From: Acidobacteriaceae bacterium
Lineage (GTDB): Bacteria; Acidobacteriota; Terriglobia; Terriglobales; Acidobacteriaceae
NCBI GenBank assembly: GCA_025355385.1
Contig: JANXZS010000199.1
Coordinates: 1-64,000 of the forward strand
DNA length: 64,000 nucleotides
Reading direction: 5' to 3'
In this document: piece after piece, positions 8,181 to 17,960 of the stretch
Layout: each line of letters starts with the position of its first letter
Numbering within the stretch: position 1 is the stretch's first letter
Translations under genes and position numbers: made by a program
The notes under the pieces: generated by a model
What the model saw: the letters and a program-made list of their open reading frames with translations, nothing else
What the model was told of the DNA's origin: nothing
Database searches by the model: none

Positions 8181-9080
8181 GTGAATCCAATGCTTATGAC
8201 CAGGAAAACTATCAATGCAGCAGCGAGTGGGAGCTTTACGATCGGCGGTGACCTCACAGTAAATCGCATCGGCTTCGGGGCAATGCGAATCACTGGGAAC
8301 GGCATCTGGGGCGAACCGAAGGATTCCGAAGAGGCGAAGCGCGTCCTGCGCCGCGCAGTAGAACTGGGCGTCAATTTTATCGACACCGCAGATTCCTATG
8401 GGCCGGAAGTGAGTGAGCGCCTCATTGCGGAGGCATTGCATCCGTACCCGGCGGACCTGGTAATCGCGACCAAGGGCGGTCTGACACGGCAGGGTCCTAA
8501 TAAGTGGCTTCCCGTGGGGCGCCCCGAATATCTTCGGCAGTGCGTGGAAATGAGTTTGAGACGACTGAAAGTGGAACGCATCGACCTCTACCAACTGCAC
8601 CGCATTGATCCCAAAGTTCCAGCGGAAGAAACTTTCGCCGAACTGAGAAAGATGCAGGAGGAGGGAAAGATTCGCCACATCGGTCTCTCCGAGGTAAAGC
8701 CGGAAGAGCTTGATAATGCACGGAAGACAATCGATGTAGTGAGCGTGCAGAACAAATACAACGTGGGCGAACGGGCCAATGAGGACACGCTGGAATACTG
8801 TGTGGCCCATGGTCTGGGATTTATTCCGTGGTTCCCGGTTGGGGCGGGAAAACTCCTGAGACCCGGCGGCGTGCTCGATCGGGCGGCAAAGCAGTACAAC
8901 GCAACCGTCGCACAAATTGCGCTGGCATGGCTGCTACATCGGTCGCCGGTGATTCTGCCCATTCCGGGGACATCTTCAGTCGTGCATCTGGAGGAGAATA
9001 TCGCGGCGGCGGGATTGAAGTTGAACTCGGACGAATGGAAGACGATTGAAGACGCCGCCAAAGATTTTGTTGCAAACTAA
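8181..9080 (+). CDS. Aldo/keto reductase
   Basis: The 299-residue product is a TIM-barrel NAD(P)H-dependent oxidoreductase of the aldo/keto reductase family, probably cytoplasmic. The catalytic tetrad is visible: D68 and Y73 in FIDTADSYG, K98 in ATKGG and H140 in LYQLHRID. The family signature continues with GKIRHIGLSEVKPE and a C-terminal coenzyme-binding motif (LPIPGTSSVVHLEENI). Substrate is unknown. The first in-frame start is GTG at 8181; ATGs at 8190 and 8196 are alternatives and none has a strong ribosome site. It is divergent from the GH5 gene and convergent with rpoD, from which it is separated by a shared hairpin terminator. Confidence 0.9.
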   Translation: MNPMLMTRKTINAAASGSFTIGGDLTVNRIGFGAMRITGNGIWGEPKDSEEAKRVLRRAVELGVNFIDTADSYGPEVSERLIAEALHPYPADLVIATKGGLTRQGPNKWLPVGRPEYLRQCVEMSLRRLKVERIDLYQLHRIDPKVPAEETFAELRKMQEEGKIRHIGLSEVKPEELDNARKTIDVVSVQNKYNVGERANEDTLEYCVAHGLGFIPWFPVGAGKLLRPGGVLDRAAKQYNATVAQIALAWLLHRSPVILPIPGTSSVVHLEENIAAAGLKLNSDEWKTIEDAAKDFVAN

Positions 9081-9104
9081 AGGAAACAACATTCCGCAAG
9101 AAAG

Positions 9105-9146
9105 AGAGAGGGCCGCGATTCTAATGGATCGCGGCCTATATTTCTT
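9105..9146. terminator. Bidirectional rho-independent terminator between the aldo/keto reductase gene and rpoD
   Basis: A perfect 9-bp stem is formed by GGCCGCGAT (9111-9119) and ATCGCGGCC (9128-9136) with an 8-nt loop. It is followed on the plus strand by TATATTTCTT and on the minus strand by a CTCTCTTTCTT tract, so it can serve both convergent genes. Confidence 0.85.
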
Positions 9147-9165
9147 ATCCTGATTTTCTTGGGAG

Positions 9166-10854
9166 TTATTCCCGAACACCGTCGACGAACGCCTTAAGCT
9201 TGCGCGAACGAGAAGGATGCCGCAGCTTGCGCAGGGCTTTCGCTTCTATCTGACGAATACGCTCGCGAGTCACCTGGAAGCTCTGTCCTACTTCCTCCAA
9301 AGTATGCTCCGATCCATCTTCCAGGCCGAAGCGCATTTTGATGACGCGCTCTTCGCGTGGAGTCAGAGTGCGCAGCACCTGAGAAGTGTACTCCTTGAGG
9401 TTGACGCTGATCACAGCATCCGAAGGCGACACAGCTTGGCGGTCTTCAATAAAATCGCCAAGGTGTGAGTCTTCCTCTTCGCCAATCGGAGTTTCGAGCG
9501 AGATAGGCTCTTGCGCAATCTTGAGCACCTTGCGAACCTTCGCCACCGGTATATCCATGCGGCGAGCGACCTCCTCCGAAGTAGGTTCACGCCCAAGCTC
9601 CTGCACCAGTTGACGCGAAGTGCGAATGAGCTTGTTGATGGTCTCGATCATGTGCACGGGGATACGGATGGTGCGGGCTTGATCCGCAATGGCGCGCGTA
9701 ATTGCCTGCCGAATCCACCATGTCGCATAGGTTGAAAATTTGTAACCGCGACGGTACTCAAACTTGTCCACTGCCTTCATCAGGCCAATATTGCCTTCCT
9801 GAATCAGGTCGAGAAACTGCAAACCGCGGTTGGTGTATTTCTTCGCGATGGAGACGACGAGGCGCAGGTTGGCTTCGATTAATTCTCTCTTGGCCTGCTC
9901 GGCGTCCATATCGCCCTGGATCATCTCGCGCTGCGTGCGCTTGAGTTCAACGATTGAAACGCCCGCTTCAAACTCAAGCTTCTCGAGATCAGTGCGGCAA
10001 TTCTTCTGCTGGCGGCGATATTCCTTGCGAAGTTCTTCGCTCTTGGAAGCGTCGTGCTTAACTTCAAGAGACTTGACCTGCCGCTCAAGAGTACGCATCG
10101 CATCGACGGTCTTGTTTACTTTGTCGAGGAGCCGCTTACGTTCCTGATTGGTGTACTTCAGTTCACGAACAATGCGCGAGACATGCACGCGCTCGCGGGC
10201 GATGGCCCAACGCGTCTTGCGGTGTTCCTTGGCTTTGGTCTTGATCGCCAGGGACGGCAGTTTTTCCAGCAGGATCGCGATTTTCTTCTGATGCTTGATC
10301 AGTGCGTCAACGCGGGAAACCGTCTGCCGCACACGTGCTTGCAGAATCTCCTCGGTGAGTTCTTCCTCATCGAAGATTACAACTTCTTTTACGTTGCGAA
10401 CCCCACGTTTCAAGTCTTCGCCGAGAGCCGTGATTTCGCGGACCACGATCGGCGAGCGCGAAATCGCCTTGAGCACGCGTAGTTGGCCGCGCTCGATGCG
10501 TTTGGCAATCTCTACTTCGCCTTCCCGTGTCAACAGCGGAACGGTGCCCATCTCGCGCAGATACATGCGGACTGGGTCATTGGTTTTCTCAAGTGCGCCA
10601 GGCGTAAGGTCGAGTTCTACGTCTTCGCCATCTTCGCCTTCGGCCTCGAATTTCTCTCCCCCGAACTTGGGGCCGCCTTCGAGTATGTCGATCCCCTGTG
10701 TCCCAATCGTTGTGATCAGGTCATCAAGATCGTCGGGTGAGTGCAAGTCGCCAGGAATGAGGTCATTGACCTCGTTATAGGTCAGATAACCCTTTTCCTT
10801 GCCTGCCTCAATCAACTTCTGAATATCTTCTTCGTACTTGTCTTCAATAGCCAA
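9166..10854 (-). CDS. rpoD: Primary (housekeeping) RNA polymerase sigma factor
   Basis: The 562-residue protein is a full-length sigma-70 of the RpoD group. Region 1.1 is at the N-terminus ([21 protein letters not shown]), region 1.2 contains [21 protein letters not shown], region 2 has [20 protein letters not shown] and the -10-recognition segment [20 protein letters not shown], and region 4.2 has the -35 helix-turn-helix [21 protein letters not shown] charged non-conserved stretch of about 150 residues lies between regions 1.2 and 2. The start codon is TTG (GCT ATT GAA follows), with GGGAG 9-13 nt upstream. It lies downstream of dnaG in the same direction, as in the macromolecular-synthesis operon, but 306 bp away. 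Confidence 0.97.
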   Translation of the reverse strand: MAIEDKYEEDIQKLIEAGKEKGYLTYNEVNDLIPGDLHSPDDLDDLITTIGTQGIDILEGGPKFGGEKFEAEGEDGEDVELDLTPGALEKTNDPVRMYLREMGTVPLLTREGEVEIAKRIERGQLRVLKAISRSPIVVREITALGEDLKRGVRNVKEVVIFDEEELTEEILQARVRQTVSRVDALIKHQKKIAILLEKLPSLAIKTKAKEHRKTRWAIARERVHVSRIVRELKYTNQERKRLLDKVNKTVDAMRTLERQVKSLEVKHDASKSEELRKEYRRQQKNCRTDLEKLEFEAGVSIVELKRTQREMIQGDMDAEQAKRELIEANLRLVVSIAKKYTNRGLQFLDLIQEGNIGLMKAVDKFEYRRGYKFSTYATWWIRQAITRAIADQARTIRIPVHMIETINKLIRTSRQLVQELGREPTSEEVARRMDIPVAKVRKVLKIAQEPISLETPIGEEEDSHLGDFIEDRQAVSPSDAVISVNLKEYTSQVLRTLTPREERVIKMRFGLEDGSEHTLEEVGQSFQVTRERIRQIEAKALRKLRHPSRSRKLKAFVDGVRE

Positions 10855-11160
10855 GCGGCATATCTCCCGCGAAATGTGTTCGGATCGGATCCGTGCTCGG
10901 ATGAGGATAAGGTGCGAGGCAGGCCACTTAAGGCTTTATCCCTTGGCTCTCGATGGGGCGCAGGGGCAGGTAGACGCACTTCCTTCAAAGATTAACAGGA
11001 TACCATGAACGCACCAACGAAGCCCACCGCAGACGGCTTCATGTGCGTTTGCTTTAGGGACATCTTCGATCTTGCGTCCTATCCAACATTTGTTAGACGC
11101 GTGAAGCGCCGCATTCGCTTCGATTTGTTACGGCCGATTGGGGTGGCGTAACACTGGTGT
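10855..11160. other. Gap between dnaG and rpoD
   Basis: These 306 bp hold no coding sequence that I can support. The gap is long enough for an independent rpoD promoter. On the minus strand TTGGTG (11017-11012) lies 17 bp from TAATCT (10994-10989), a weak -35/-10 candidate that matches consensus at only about half of its positions. No strong terminator hairpin was seen. Confidence 0.4.
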
Positions 11161-12924
11161 TCATCCCGCTCCGACCGCCCTCAACTCCCTGTCGATGGAC
11201 AGCTTCTCAGCCGTGAGGGCGGTTAGTAAACCCCAGTCGCCTTTCCTTTCCGCCTCCGAAATGGCAGCCCGCAGGGCGCGCTGGCGACCCTCGAGAAACT
11301 GCAACCGGAGGTTTTCAAGGGCAAACTGTGCCTCCTGCTCGGTAACAGGATCCGTCTCCTCCAGCAGAACCTGCGCCAACAGCGCCCGCGAACGGCCTTC
11401 GGAAATTGATTCCAGGGGCTGAGCAGACCCGCGATGGAGCAGACTTTCAAGCGCGGTCCGAACTGTAAGTCCCTCGAACTGGGCTGGCTCGCTCTCTAGA
11501 GCGGCAGCCAGGGTGTCAAACACCGGATGTCCGGATTCGCCGCAAAAACCTCTTAGTAGTATCTTTTCCACTTGACTCACCCCGCTGGTTGGAGAGACGA
11601 CCTTCTCCCGTCGGCGCGCGGCGGCCTGCTTCAGCTCCTCCCGCAGCACGGCGGAGTCGATACCCAGCTTCTGGGCCGCATCTGCGGCAAACTCATCCCG
11701 TGTCAGGCGGCTGGGCATGCGGCGGATGTGCGGCAGCAGGAAATTGAGTGCTTTGACCTTGGACTCAGAATTGCGACCGGGGAATAGCTGGCGGGCGCGG
11801 TCGATTAGGTAATCCTGCTGACGGCGAGCACTGCGCAGCGCCGCAATATAAGCGGGGGCACCCTTCTCCCGGATGTAACGATCCGGGTCGAGGCCGCCTT
11901 CGAGGGTCACGACCTTAATCTCGAAGCCCTCCTCCGTGAGCAAAACGATGGATTTTTCGGCTGCATTAGCCCCGGCGGTATCAGGATCAAAGTTGACTAC
12001 TACCTTGCTGGTGAAGCGCTTGAGGAGATTTACCTGCTGCTCGGTGAAGGCGGTGCCGCTGGTGGCGAGTACGTTCTGGACGCCGGCCAGGTAAACGGAA
12101 ATGCAGTCCATCTGGCCTTCGACGAGGATGGCGAAGTCATGCTGGCGAATCGTCTGTTTCGCCTTGTCGAGATTGAAGAGCACCTGTCCCTTGGAGTAGA
12201 GGGGCGTCTCCGGGGAGTTCATATACTTTGGTCCGGCCTTGTCGCCGGAGTCGAGTGCCCGCGCTGTGAATGCGATAATGCGGCCCGACTCATTCGCGAT
12301 GGGGAAGGTGATGCGCTTGCGGAAGCGCGAGTAGATCGAACCGGAGGAGCCGTCTTCCTGTTGCTTGAACGAAAACAGGCCCGAAAGCCGCAGCATTTCG
12401 ACGTCGGCCGATCCTTGCAGCCGCTCCCGCAATGCGTTGAAGTTGTCTGGTGCGAATCCTATGCGGAACCTGCCAATAGCCTCCGGCGTCAAACCCCGAC
12501 CGCTGAGGTATTCGCGCGCGACAGCTCCCTCAGGCAAGCGCAGTTGTTCCTCAAACCATGCAGTGGCCTGCTCATGAAGCTCGAGCAGCTTGCCGCGCTG
12601 TCGGCTTTCGCGCGCTTCCTCCGGACTGTTGTATTCGCGCTTGGGAAGTGCGATTCCGCACTTCTGCGCGACGATCCGGATTGCTTCGGGGAAGCCCACG
12701 TTTTCAATTTTGCCGACGAAAGAAAAGACATCGCCGGAGACGCCGCAGCCGAAGCAATGGTAGAACTGCCGCACCGCATGGACAGAAAAGGATGGCGACT
12801 TCTCCTTATGAAAAGGGCACAACCCGGAGTAGTTCTGTGCACCGGCCTTCTTTAGGCGCACATATTCTCCGATGACGCGGACGATGTCCGCCTGCTGTTT
12901 TACGGATTGTGCAATGTCTGACAT
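11161..12924 (-). CDS. dnaG: DNA primase
   Basis: The 587-residue enzyme makes RNA primers at the replication fork. The N-terminal CHC2 zinc-binding domain has its ligands at C36, H39, C57 and C60 (LCPFHKEKSPSF, FYHCFGCG). The central catalytic core carries the TOPRIM motif ILVEGQMDCI and the acidic VVNFDPDTAGANA. The C-terminal third, which would bind the DnaB helicase, is weakly conserved and ends in a helical region. The order on the minus strand is gluQRS, dnaG, rpoD, so the classic dnaG-rpoD pair is preserved but rpsU is absent. The length is in the usual range for the family (about 580-640 residues). Confidence 0.97.
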   Translation of the reverse strand: MSDIAQSVKQQADIVRVIGEYVRLKKAGAQNYSGLCPFHKEKSPSFSVHAVRQFYHCFGCGVSGDVFSFVGKIENVGFPEAIRIVAQKCGIALPKREYNSPEEARESRQRGKLLELHEQATAWFEEQLRLPEGAVAREYLSGRGLTPEAIGRFRIGFAPDNFNALRERLQGSADVEMLRLSGLFSFKQQEDGSSGSIYSRFRKRITFPIANESGRIIAFTARALDSGDKAGPKYMNSPETPLYSKGQVLFNLDKAKQTIRQHDFAILVEGQMDCISVYLAGVQNVLATSGTAFTEQQVNLLKRFTSKVVVNFDPDTAGANAAEKSIVLLTEEGFEIKVVTLEGGLDPDRYIREKGAPAYIAALRSARRQQDYLIDRARQLFPGRNSESKVKALNFLLPHIRRMPSRLTRDEFAADAAQKLGIDSAVLREELKQAAARRREKVVSPTSGVSQVEKILLRGFCGESGHPVFDTLAAALESEPAQFEGLTVRTALESLLHRGSAQPLESISEGRSRALLAQVLLEETDPVTEQEAQFALENLRLQFLEGRQRALRAAISEAERKGDWGLLTALTAEKLSIDRELRAVGAG

Positions 12925-12966
12925 GAACGGGTACGCTTCCGAGCATACTGCAGCGGCTTCGAGATT

Positions 12967-13881
12967 TCAGGGGGCGATCGAAAACGTCGGATCTACTATC
13001 TCCTCAGGGCAAACGCCGCGCTGCCGCAAGGTTTCGAGGGCCAGGCCGTCATAGCGTTTTGCCAGGCGGCGACCCGAATTATCCGTCAACAGCGGGCAAT
13101 GGAACCAGAGGGGTTGTGGCAGGCCCAGCGCACGATAGAGCAGGATCTGGCGCGCGGTCGATTTCATGAGGTCGGCACCGCGAACAACCTCTGTTACCCG
13201 CATAGCGGCATCGTCGACAACTACGGCTATCTGGTAGGCAGGTACATCGTCGCGGCGCCATACCAGGAAGTCGCCAAAGTCGCGTCCTGCGATGAAACAC
13301 TGCGGACCGAAATGCTGGTCGTAAAACTCGACAGGCTCGCCATCAGGCACGCGGAAGCGCCAGTTCGCTCCGGCGGGGGCAAGGAACGCGCCGGGATCAA
13401 GCGAAGTACCGGTCGTCTGACTGAACGTTCCGGGACTGGAGGTTCCGGGCCTGCAAGTTCCAGGATAGACGATCTCATCATCGACGCCACCAAGAGTCGG
13501 GGCACCCCCTTCATGCGGAGCTTGCGCCGACCCCTCGAGATCCTTACGCGAGCACCGGCAGGGATAAATTGCGCCTTTCCGCAGCAGTTCTCGCCATGCC
13601 GCGAGATACATGTCAAGGCGCTTGCTCTGCTCGTAAGGAGCAAACGGCCCTCCAACATCGGGGCCCTCCTGCCAGCGAATACCCAGCCAGCGCAGCTCCT
13701 CGAACATGGCCTGCTCATATCCGGGCCGCGAGCGGTTGGGGTCCAGGTTTTCATTGCGAAAGATAAGCACACCCGCGGCCTCGCGACTGCGCTGGTACGC
13801 GGTCCAAAAGGTACGGGCGTGCCCCGCGTGCAACAAGCCAGTTGGCGAGGGTGCCAGTCTTCCGCGATATTCCTGGGTCAC
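12967..13881 (-). CDS. gluQRS: Glutamyl-Q tRNA(Asp) synthetase with an internal pentapeptide repeat
   Basis: The 304-residue product is a truncated glutamyl-tRNA synthetase paralogue that attaches glutamate to queuosine in tRNA(Asp). The class I HIGH-type motif is HAGH (18-21) and the KMSKS-type loop is LAKRYD. Zinc ligands appear as C108, C110, Y139 and C143. The anticodon-binding domain is missing, as expected for the family. Two oddities: the usual RIEDLD signature reads RNENLD, and the zinc region carries three tandem PGTxx units (PGTCR, PGTSS, PGTFS), the first containing C143, followed by a Gly/Thr-rich insert. The start is GTG with no ribosome-binding site but with a -10-like TAAACT 7 nt upstream, suggesting a leaderless message. 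It lies 42 bp upstream of dnaG. Confidence 0.93.
   Translation of the reverse strand: MTQEYRGRLAPSPTGLLHAGHARTFWTAYQRSREAAGVLIFRNENLDPNRSRPGYEQAMFEELRWLGIRWQEGPDVGGPFAPYEQSKRLDMYLAAWRELLRKGAIYPCRCSRKDLEGSAQAPHEGGAPTLGGVDDEIVYPGTCRPGTSSPGTFSQTTGTSLDPGAFLAPAGANWRFRVPDGEPVEFYDQHFGPQCFIAGRDFGDFLVWRRDDVPAYQIAVVVDDAAMRVTEVVRGADLMKSTARQILLYRALGLPQPLWFHCPLLTDNSGRRLAKRYDGLALETLRQRGVCPEEIVDPTFSIAP
13425..13469. repeat. Three tandem copies of a 15-bp repeat inside gluQRS
   Basis: The units are ACGTTCCGGGACTGG, AGGTTCCGGGCCTGC and AAGTTCCAGGATAGA. The core GTTCC(G/A)GG is shared. Because the unit is 15 bp, expansion adds five residues without changing frame. Confidence 0.75.
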
Positions 13882-14031
13882 GAATATTAGTTTAGAGCGA
13901 AATACTCATTGCTATGCACGCGAGAATTGAAATGGCTAAAAGGTGGAGGGCATCCAGAACGCCACGTCTCAACTTCCTATCTGACGCTGGCCGCTCAACC
14001 CAGATAGGCTTAGGAGGAGGTATCTTGCCTG

Positions 14032-14535
14032 ATGAAATTAACTCGCCTTATATTCTTTCTTGTCCTCTTGTCTTGCTCGCTGGCAGGCGGTGCCCAGACC
14101 GGTATCTACGCCGCGTTCACGGGTGCCAAGCTCAATCCCAACACTGACTGGATCTACGGTCCGACGGTAGGCGTGTACCTGGACACGTGGCACTTTGGGC
14201 TGGTGAGCGCAGGAATTGACCTGCGTGGTCAGTTCCTGGGCGGCGGAGGCGCTACCCAGTTGAACAGCGGGCTGGGAGGAGTAAGAGTCGCGGCAACGCC
14301 ACACATTCTTCCCATAAAGCCCTATGCAGAGGCTATCGGTGGCATTGGCTATTACAAGTTCGCGCAAGGTTCATCGACAAACTTCGAATACAACTTTCTT
14401 GGTGGAATCGATTTTACGTTCTTTCCGCGGCTGGATTGGCGGGTCGCAGAATTCAGCTATGGCAGCATCTCTGGCCTGGATAACGGCTTTCATCCGAAGA
14501 CACTGAGCACGGGCCTCGTCTTTCGGCTGCCATGA
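14032..14535 (+). CDS. Outer-membrane beta-barrel protein
   Basis: The 167-residue product has a signal peptide (MKLTRLIFFLVLLSCSLAGGAQ) and then alternating short amphipathic strands ending in aromatic residues, for example YGPTVGVYLDTW, FGLVSAGIDLRGQFLGG, KPYAEAIGGIGYYKF and a C-terminal TLSTGLVFRLP. This is the pattern of a small eight-strand-type porin-like barrel, close to OmpA/OprF-type outer-membrane proteins. Function unknown. A strong GGAGGAGG ribosome site lies about 10 nt upstream of the ATG. It is convergent with the polymerase gene, 38 bp away. Confidence 0.8.
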   Translation: MKLTRLIFFLVLLSCSLAGGAQTGIYAAFTGAKLNPNTDWIYGPTVGVYLDTWHFGLVSAGIDLRGQFLGGGGATQLNSGLGGVRVAATPHILPIKPYAEAIGGIGYYKFAQGSSTNFEYNFLGGIDFTFFPRLDWRVAEFSYGSISGLDNGFHPKTLSTGLVFRLP

Positions 14536-14573
14536 CGGGATGTTAGGAGCAAGCCCGGCATCTTGACAGGGCG

Positions 14574-15878
14574 CTAGAAAAGATCGGGGATGCTGGTGAA
14601 GGCGATGCGGGTCGGCGCCGCGGCCTTTGCCAGCAGCATGCTCGCGGCGCAGAGTGTGTCGGTTCCGTACTTGATATTCAACGAGTCCATCACGCCTGAT
14701 AGTCGCGTGCGGCGTGACTCGGGATCGAGAGAAGCAAATAGGCTCAAGGTGTGCAAATGATCCGGTACCAGATCGCCAAGCTCGACACCGACGTAAAACG
14801 GCTTTTCAAAGTTCGGGCCAACCGGCCTCGCAGCCCAGAGCTTCTTAAGCGCTTCGATCAGAGTCTGATTGTCCTGGCACTCGATAATTGACAACCCCTG
14901 AGACCAGGCCGACTGCGGAATCCCGGAGTAATGCTGGGACGTGGCAGCGGCTTTGGGCACGGCGTAGCGGATAGCGAGCTTTATGTGCGTGGCCCACAGC
15001 CGCGCTGTGCGCAACCGCATTGCCGCCTTATGCAAAAGCTTGTGCGCGACCGCATAGGAACCCTCCGCATTGCGCAGTTCCGGCGGCAGAACATGCGAGT
15101 GGCTGACGGATTTCTGGTGCTCCAGCTCGGCGTCGTTGAAATCCTCTCCGCGCAGCCAGTACCATAATTTTTCCCCGGGCATGCCTCCCCAAGTGGTGTT
15201 CATCTGCTCCCGATCGAGCGCTAGTAGCTGCTTCATCGTTCGTATTCCGGCGGCATGCAGACGTTTCTCCATGCGCGCTCCAATACCAGGCAGATCGCGG
15301 GGCGTGAGTTGCAGCAGCGCCGCTTCCAAGATGTCTGGCGTCAGAGCAACCAGGCCATCGGGTTTCTCCATATCAGAGGCAATTTTGGCCAGATATCGAT
15401 TCGTAGCCAAGCCGACGGAGCAACACAGAGTGGGTCCGGCATGCTCCCTGATGCTGGCCTTTACCCTGCGCGCCAGGTCGAGGGCGGCGAGAAGGGGGCG
15501 CTCCCGCCCAATCAGGCGGCAAGCCATCTCGTCAATAGACATGACGGCGGATACAGGGATGCAGGTTTCGACCGCCTCCACGATGCGATGGTGGTAATCG
15601 ACATACTCTTCATGGCGGGCCTCCACTAGCAGAATTCCCGGGCACATCCGCTTGGCCTCTCCAACTTGTGTTCCGGTGCGTACCCCGAAGGCTTTAGCCT
15701 CGTAACTGGCTGCGATGCAGCAGGTTGTGTCGGCCATCAGGGGAACCACCGCCACCGGCTTGCCGCGCAACTCGGGACGCAATTCCTGCTCCACCGACGC
15801 AAAGTAGGAGTTCAAATCAAGGAAAAGCCAATTAAGGTGCGGCTGGCTCAGTACCGCCGGACTGATAGGGGGAGCCAT
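14574..15878 (-). CDS. Y-family DNA polymerase (DinB/Pol IV-like)
   Basis: This 434-residue protein is a translesion DNA polymerase. The first catalytic carboxylate is D21 in LFLDLNSYFASVE and the second pair is D115-E116 in MSIDEMACR. Palm and finger motifs (ASYEAKAFGVRTG, SVGLATNRYLAKIASDMEKPDG) and the helix-hairpin-helix thumb (LPGIGARMEKRLHAAGI) are present. The C-terminal little-finger domain is present but diverged, and the usual SIDEAYLD is SIDEMACR, so this may be a specialised Y-family branch rather than orthodox DinB. No C-terminal clamp-binding motif was obvious. No clear LexA box was recognised upstream. Confidence 0.88.
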   Translation of the reverse strand: MAPPISPAVLSQPHLNWLFLDLNSYFASVEQELRPELRGKPVAVVPLMADTTCCIAASYEAKAFGVRTGTQVGEAKRMCPGILLVEARHEEYVDYHHRIVEAVETCIPVSAVMSIDEMACRLIGRERPLLAALDLARRVKASIREHAGPTLCCSVGLATNRYLAKIASDMEKPDGLVALTPDILEAALLQLTPRDLPGIGARMEKRLHAAGIRTMKQLLALDREQMNTTWGGMPGEKLWYWLRGEDFNDAELEHQKSVSHSHVLPPELRNAEGSYAVAHKLLHKAAMRLRTARLWATHIKLAIRYAVPKAAATSQHYSGIPQSAWSQGLSIIECQDNQTLIEALKKLWAARPVGPNFEKPFYVGVELGDLVPDHLHTLSLFASLDPESRRTRLSGVMDSLNIKYGTDTLCAASMLLAKAAAPTRIAFTSIPDLF

Positions 15879-16028
15879 ATATCACTTTCGCCTTTTATTC
15901 GTCCCACAGCAATTACACATACTAATGTTTATTGGCGTGGTACCGTTCATTCACTCAGTGATTCTTTTTTTTGCAAGATAGTCATCCAAGCGTCAACTTT
16001 TGGCTTCTATTAAAATGGGTGTTTTGTC

Positions 16029-16199
16029 ATGTGGTATCCAAATCTTCAAGGTCTATCGGAATGGTTCTTTCAGCATGCGGCTCTGACGCTGGCTATCCTG
16101 GCGACAATGTGTGCTGCACTGCTGATCGTCTGCGCAATTAGCGCGGTCTGCTCGCCGTGCAAGGAAAAGGATAGATTATTCCACCGGACGGTGTTTTAA
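16029..16199 (+). CDS. Possible 56-residue single-pass membrane peptide
   Basis: The ORF starts MWYPNLQGLSEWFFQHAALT, continues with a hydrophobic helix (about residues 18-41, rich in Ala, Leu, Ile and Cys) and ends with a short charged tail containing CSPC and KEKDR. The pattern of N-terminal amphipathic segment, one helix and basic tail resembles real small membrane proteins. There is no good ribosome-binding site before the ATG, and the family is not recognised. Coding status is uncertain. Confidence 0.3.
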   Translation: MWYPNLQGLSEWFFQHAALTLAILATMCAALLIVCAISAVCSPCKEKDRLFHRTVF

Positions 16200-16309
16200 C
16201 CGGCCCCAGTTCCCCGCGACTTTACTAGATTGCCGAGCGGCCCTGCCTTAGGAGGGAATCGAGCAAGGCTATCTGCGGGGAGTGTGTCACGTTCCTCCTC
16301 TTCCCCATC

Positions 16310-16315
16310 TATAAT
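16310..16315 (+). promoter_or_regulatory. Consensus -10 box 8 nt before the carboxylase start codon
   Basis: TATAAT is followed by 8 nt and then the ATG at 16324. Transcription starting about 7 nt after the box would give a leader of 1-2 nt. No consensus -35 is evident at 16-18 bp, and no strong ribosome-binding site exists, which fits a leaderless message. Confidence 0.5.
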
Positions 16316-16323
16316 CCGCAGGC

Positions 16324-17940
16324 ATGAGCCACGACACTCCTACTCGTATTGACCACCTGAAAGAACTGGAACGTAGAAACAGCCTGGCCGAGGAAGGTGG
16401 GGGCGCAGAGCGACGTGCGCGGCAGCGTGATGAGGGGAAGCTATCCGCCCGGGAACGCATTGCGTTGCTGCTGGACGAAGGGACCTTCGAGGAACTGGAC
16501 AAGCTGGTAGTGCATCGTTCGACCGCCTTCGGGATGCAGGAGAAGCGCATTTCGGGTGACGGCTTCGTGACTGGCTACGGCCGGATCGACGGTCGCACAA
16601 CATTCGTATTTGCGCAGGATTTTACCGTCTTCGGAGGATCACTCTCTGAAACCAATGCCGCCAAAATCGTAAAGCTGATGGACATGGCGATGCGCGTCGG
16701 AGCACCCATCATTGGCCTGAACGATTCGGGGGGAGCACGCATTCAGGAGGGTGTCGTATCGCTCGCCGGATACGCTGATATCTTCCTGCGAAACACGCTG
16801 GCCAGTGGCGTCATCCCGCAGATATCAGCTATTCTCGGGCCATGCGCCGGGGGAGCAGTTTATTCGCCGGCCATCACCGACTTCACCTTGATGGTCAACA
16901 AGACGAGCTATATGTTTGTCACCGGGCCTGACGTCATCCGCACGGTCACCCACGAGGAAGTCTCCAAAGAGGAGTTGGGCGGCGCGACCACACACAACGA
17001 GATCTCCGGGGTTGCGCACTTCATGGCAGAGGACGACGCGGAATGTCTGGCAATGGTTCGCGAATTGCTCAGCTTTTTACCCGCGAACAATCTTGAAGAC
17101 CCCCCACGCAAGGTGTGCAGCGATGCCGCAGACCGTGCCGATGCAAGCCTCGACACCCTGGTGCCGTCGGAATCGAACCAACCCTACGACATTAAGGACG
17201 TGATCACGCGAATTGTAGATGAGGGCTACTTCTTTGAAGTTCACGAGCACTTCGCGCGAAACATTGTCGTGGGCTTTGCTCGCATGAACGGGCGACCTGT
17301 TGGCGTCGTGGCTAATCAACCCGCTTTTCTCGCAGGTGTACTGAACATCGACGCCAGCGTTAAAGCGGCACGATTCGTTCGCTTTTGCGACGCCTTCAAC
17401 ATTCCACTGATCACGCTCGAGGATGTGCCTGGATTCCTTCCCGGGACGGAGCAGGAGTACGGTGGCATCATCCGGCATGGCGCGAAGTTGCTCTACGCAT
17501 ACGCCGAGGCCACGGTGCCCAAACTTACCGTCATCACGCGCAAAGCCTACGGAGGAGCCTACTGTGTGATGAGTTCAAAACATCTCCGCACCGATTTCAA
17601 CTTTGCCTGGCCCACCGCGGAGATTGCGGTGATGGGAGCGGAGGGCGCCGTAAATATCGTTTACGGCCGCGAGTTAGAAAGAGTGGTGAAAGAGGCGGAG
17701 GAACAAAAGGGCCCACTTAGCGAAGAGGAGAAAACACTGATACTGGCCGAGGCGCGCGCCCAAAAGGTTGAGGAGTTTCGGGAACAGTTTGCGAATCCTT
17801 ACATCGCGGCAGAGCATGGTTTTGTAGACGCCGTGATCGCCCCGCACGACACTCGTCGACGACTCATTTCCGCACTGGAAATGCTGGATACCAAGCGCGA
17901 CAAGAATCCCGCTAAGAAGCACGGCAACATTCCGCTGTGA
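16324..17940 (+). CDS. Acyl-CoA (propionyl/acetyl-CoA) carboxylase beta subunit, carboxyltransferase
   Basis: The 538-residue protein is a biotin-dependent carboxyltransferase of the PccB/AccD5/MmdA family. It would transfer carboxyl from carboxybiotin to an acyl-CoA such as propionyl-CoA, in the cytoplasm. Both crotonase-like halves are seen: the N-terminal one with [14 protein letters not shown] and [14 protein letters not shown] (acyl-CoA oxyanion hole), the C-terminal one with [20 protein letters not shown] and [14 protein letters not shown] (biotin side). No biotin carboxylase or biotin carrier gene is adjacent, so the partner must be encoded elsewhere. The MmdA decarboxylase alternative cannot be excluded by sequence alone. 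The start is preceded by a -10 box but no ribosome site. Confidence 0.93.
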   Translation: MSHDTPTRIDHLKELERRNSLAEEGGGAERRARQRDEGKLSARERIALLLDEGTFEELDKLVVHRSTAFGMQEKRISGDGFVTGYGRIDGRTTFVFAQDFTVFGGSLSETNAAKIVKLMDMAMRVGAPIIGLNDSGGARIQEGVVSLAGYADIFLRNTLASGVIPQISAILGPCAGGAVYSPAITDFTLMVNKTSYMFVTGPDVIRTVTHEEVSKEELGGATTHNEISGVAHFMAEDDAECLAMVRELLSFLPANNLEDPPRKVCSDAADRADASLDTLVPSESNQPYDIKDVITRIVDEGYFFEVHEHFARNIVVGFARMNGRPVGVVANQPAFLAGVLNIDASVKAARFVRFCDAFNIPLITLEDVPGFLPGTEQEYGGIIRHGAKLLYAYAEATVPKLTVITRKAYGGAYCVMSSKHLRTDFNFAWPTAEIAVMGAEGAVNIVYGRELERVVKEAEEQKGPLSEEEKTLILAEARAQKVEEFREQFANPYIAAEHGFVDAVIAPHDTRRRLISALEMLDTKRDKNPAKKHGNIPL

Positions 17941-17960
17941 CGCATTTCCTTCAGCAGCAG

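Larger units (their letters stand above)
15879..16323. other. AT-rich divergent region between the Y-family polymerase and carboxylase genes
   Basis: The 445-bp region includes a run of eight T (about 15964-15972), one possible small ORF (16029-16199) and, at its right end, a perfect TATAAT (16310-16315) just before the carboxylase start. Promoters for the polymerase gene are expected at its left side, but none matched consensus convincingly. Confidence 0.4.

Noticed and set aside
8100-8915. 271-codon minus-strand frame opposite the aldo/keto reductase
   Set aside because: Antisense to a gene with an intact catalytic tetrad; no family resemblance.
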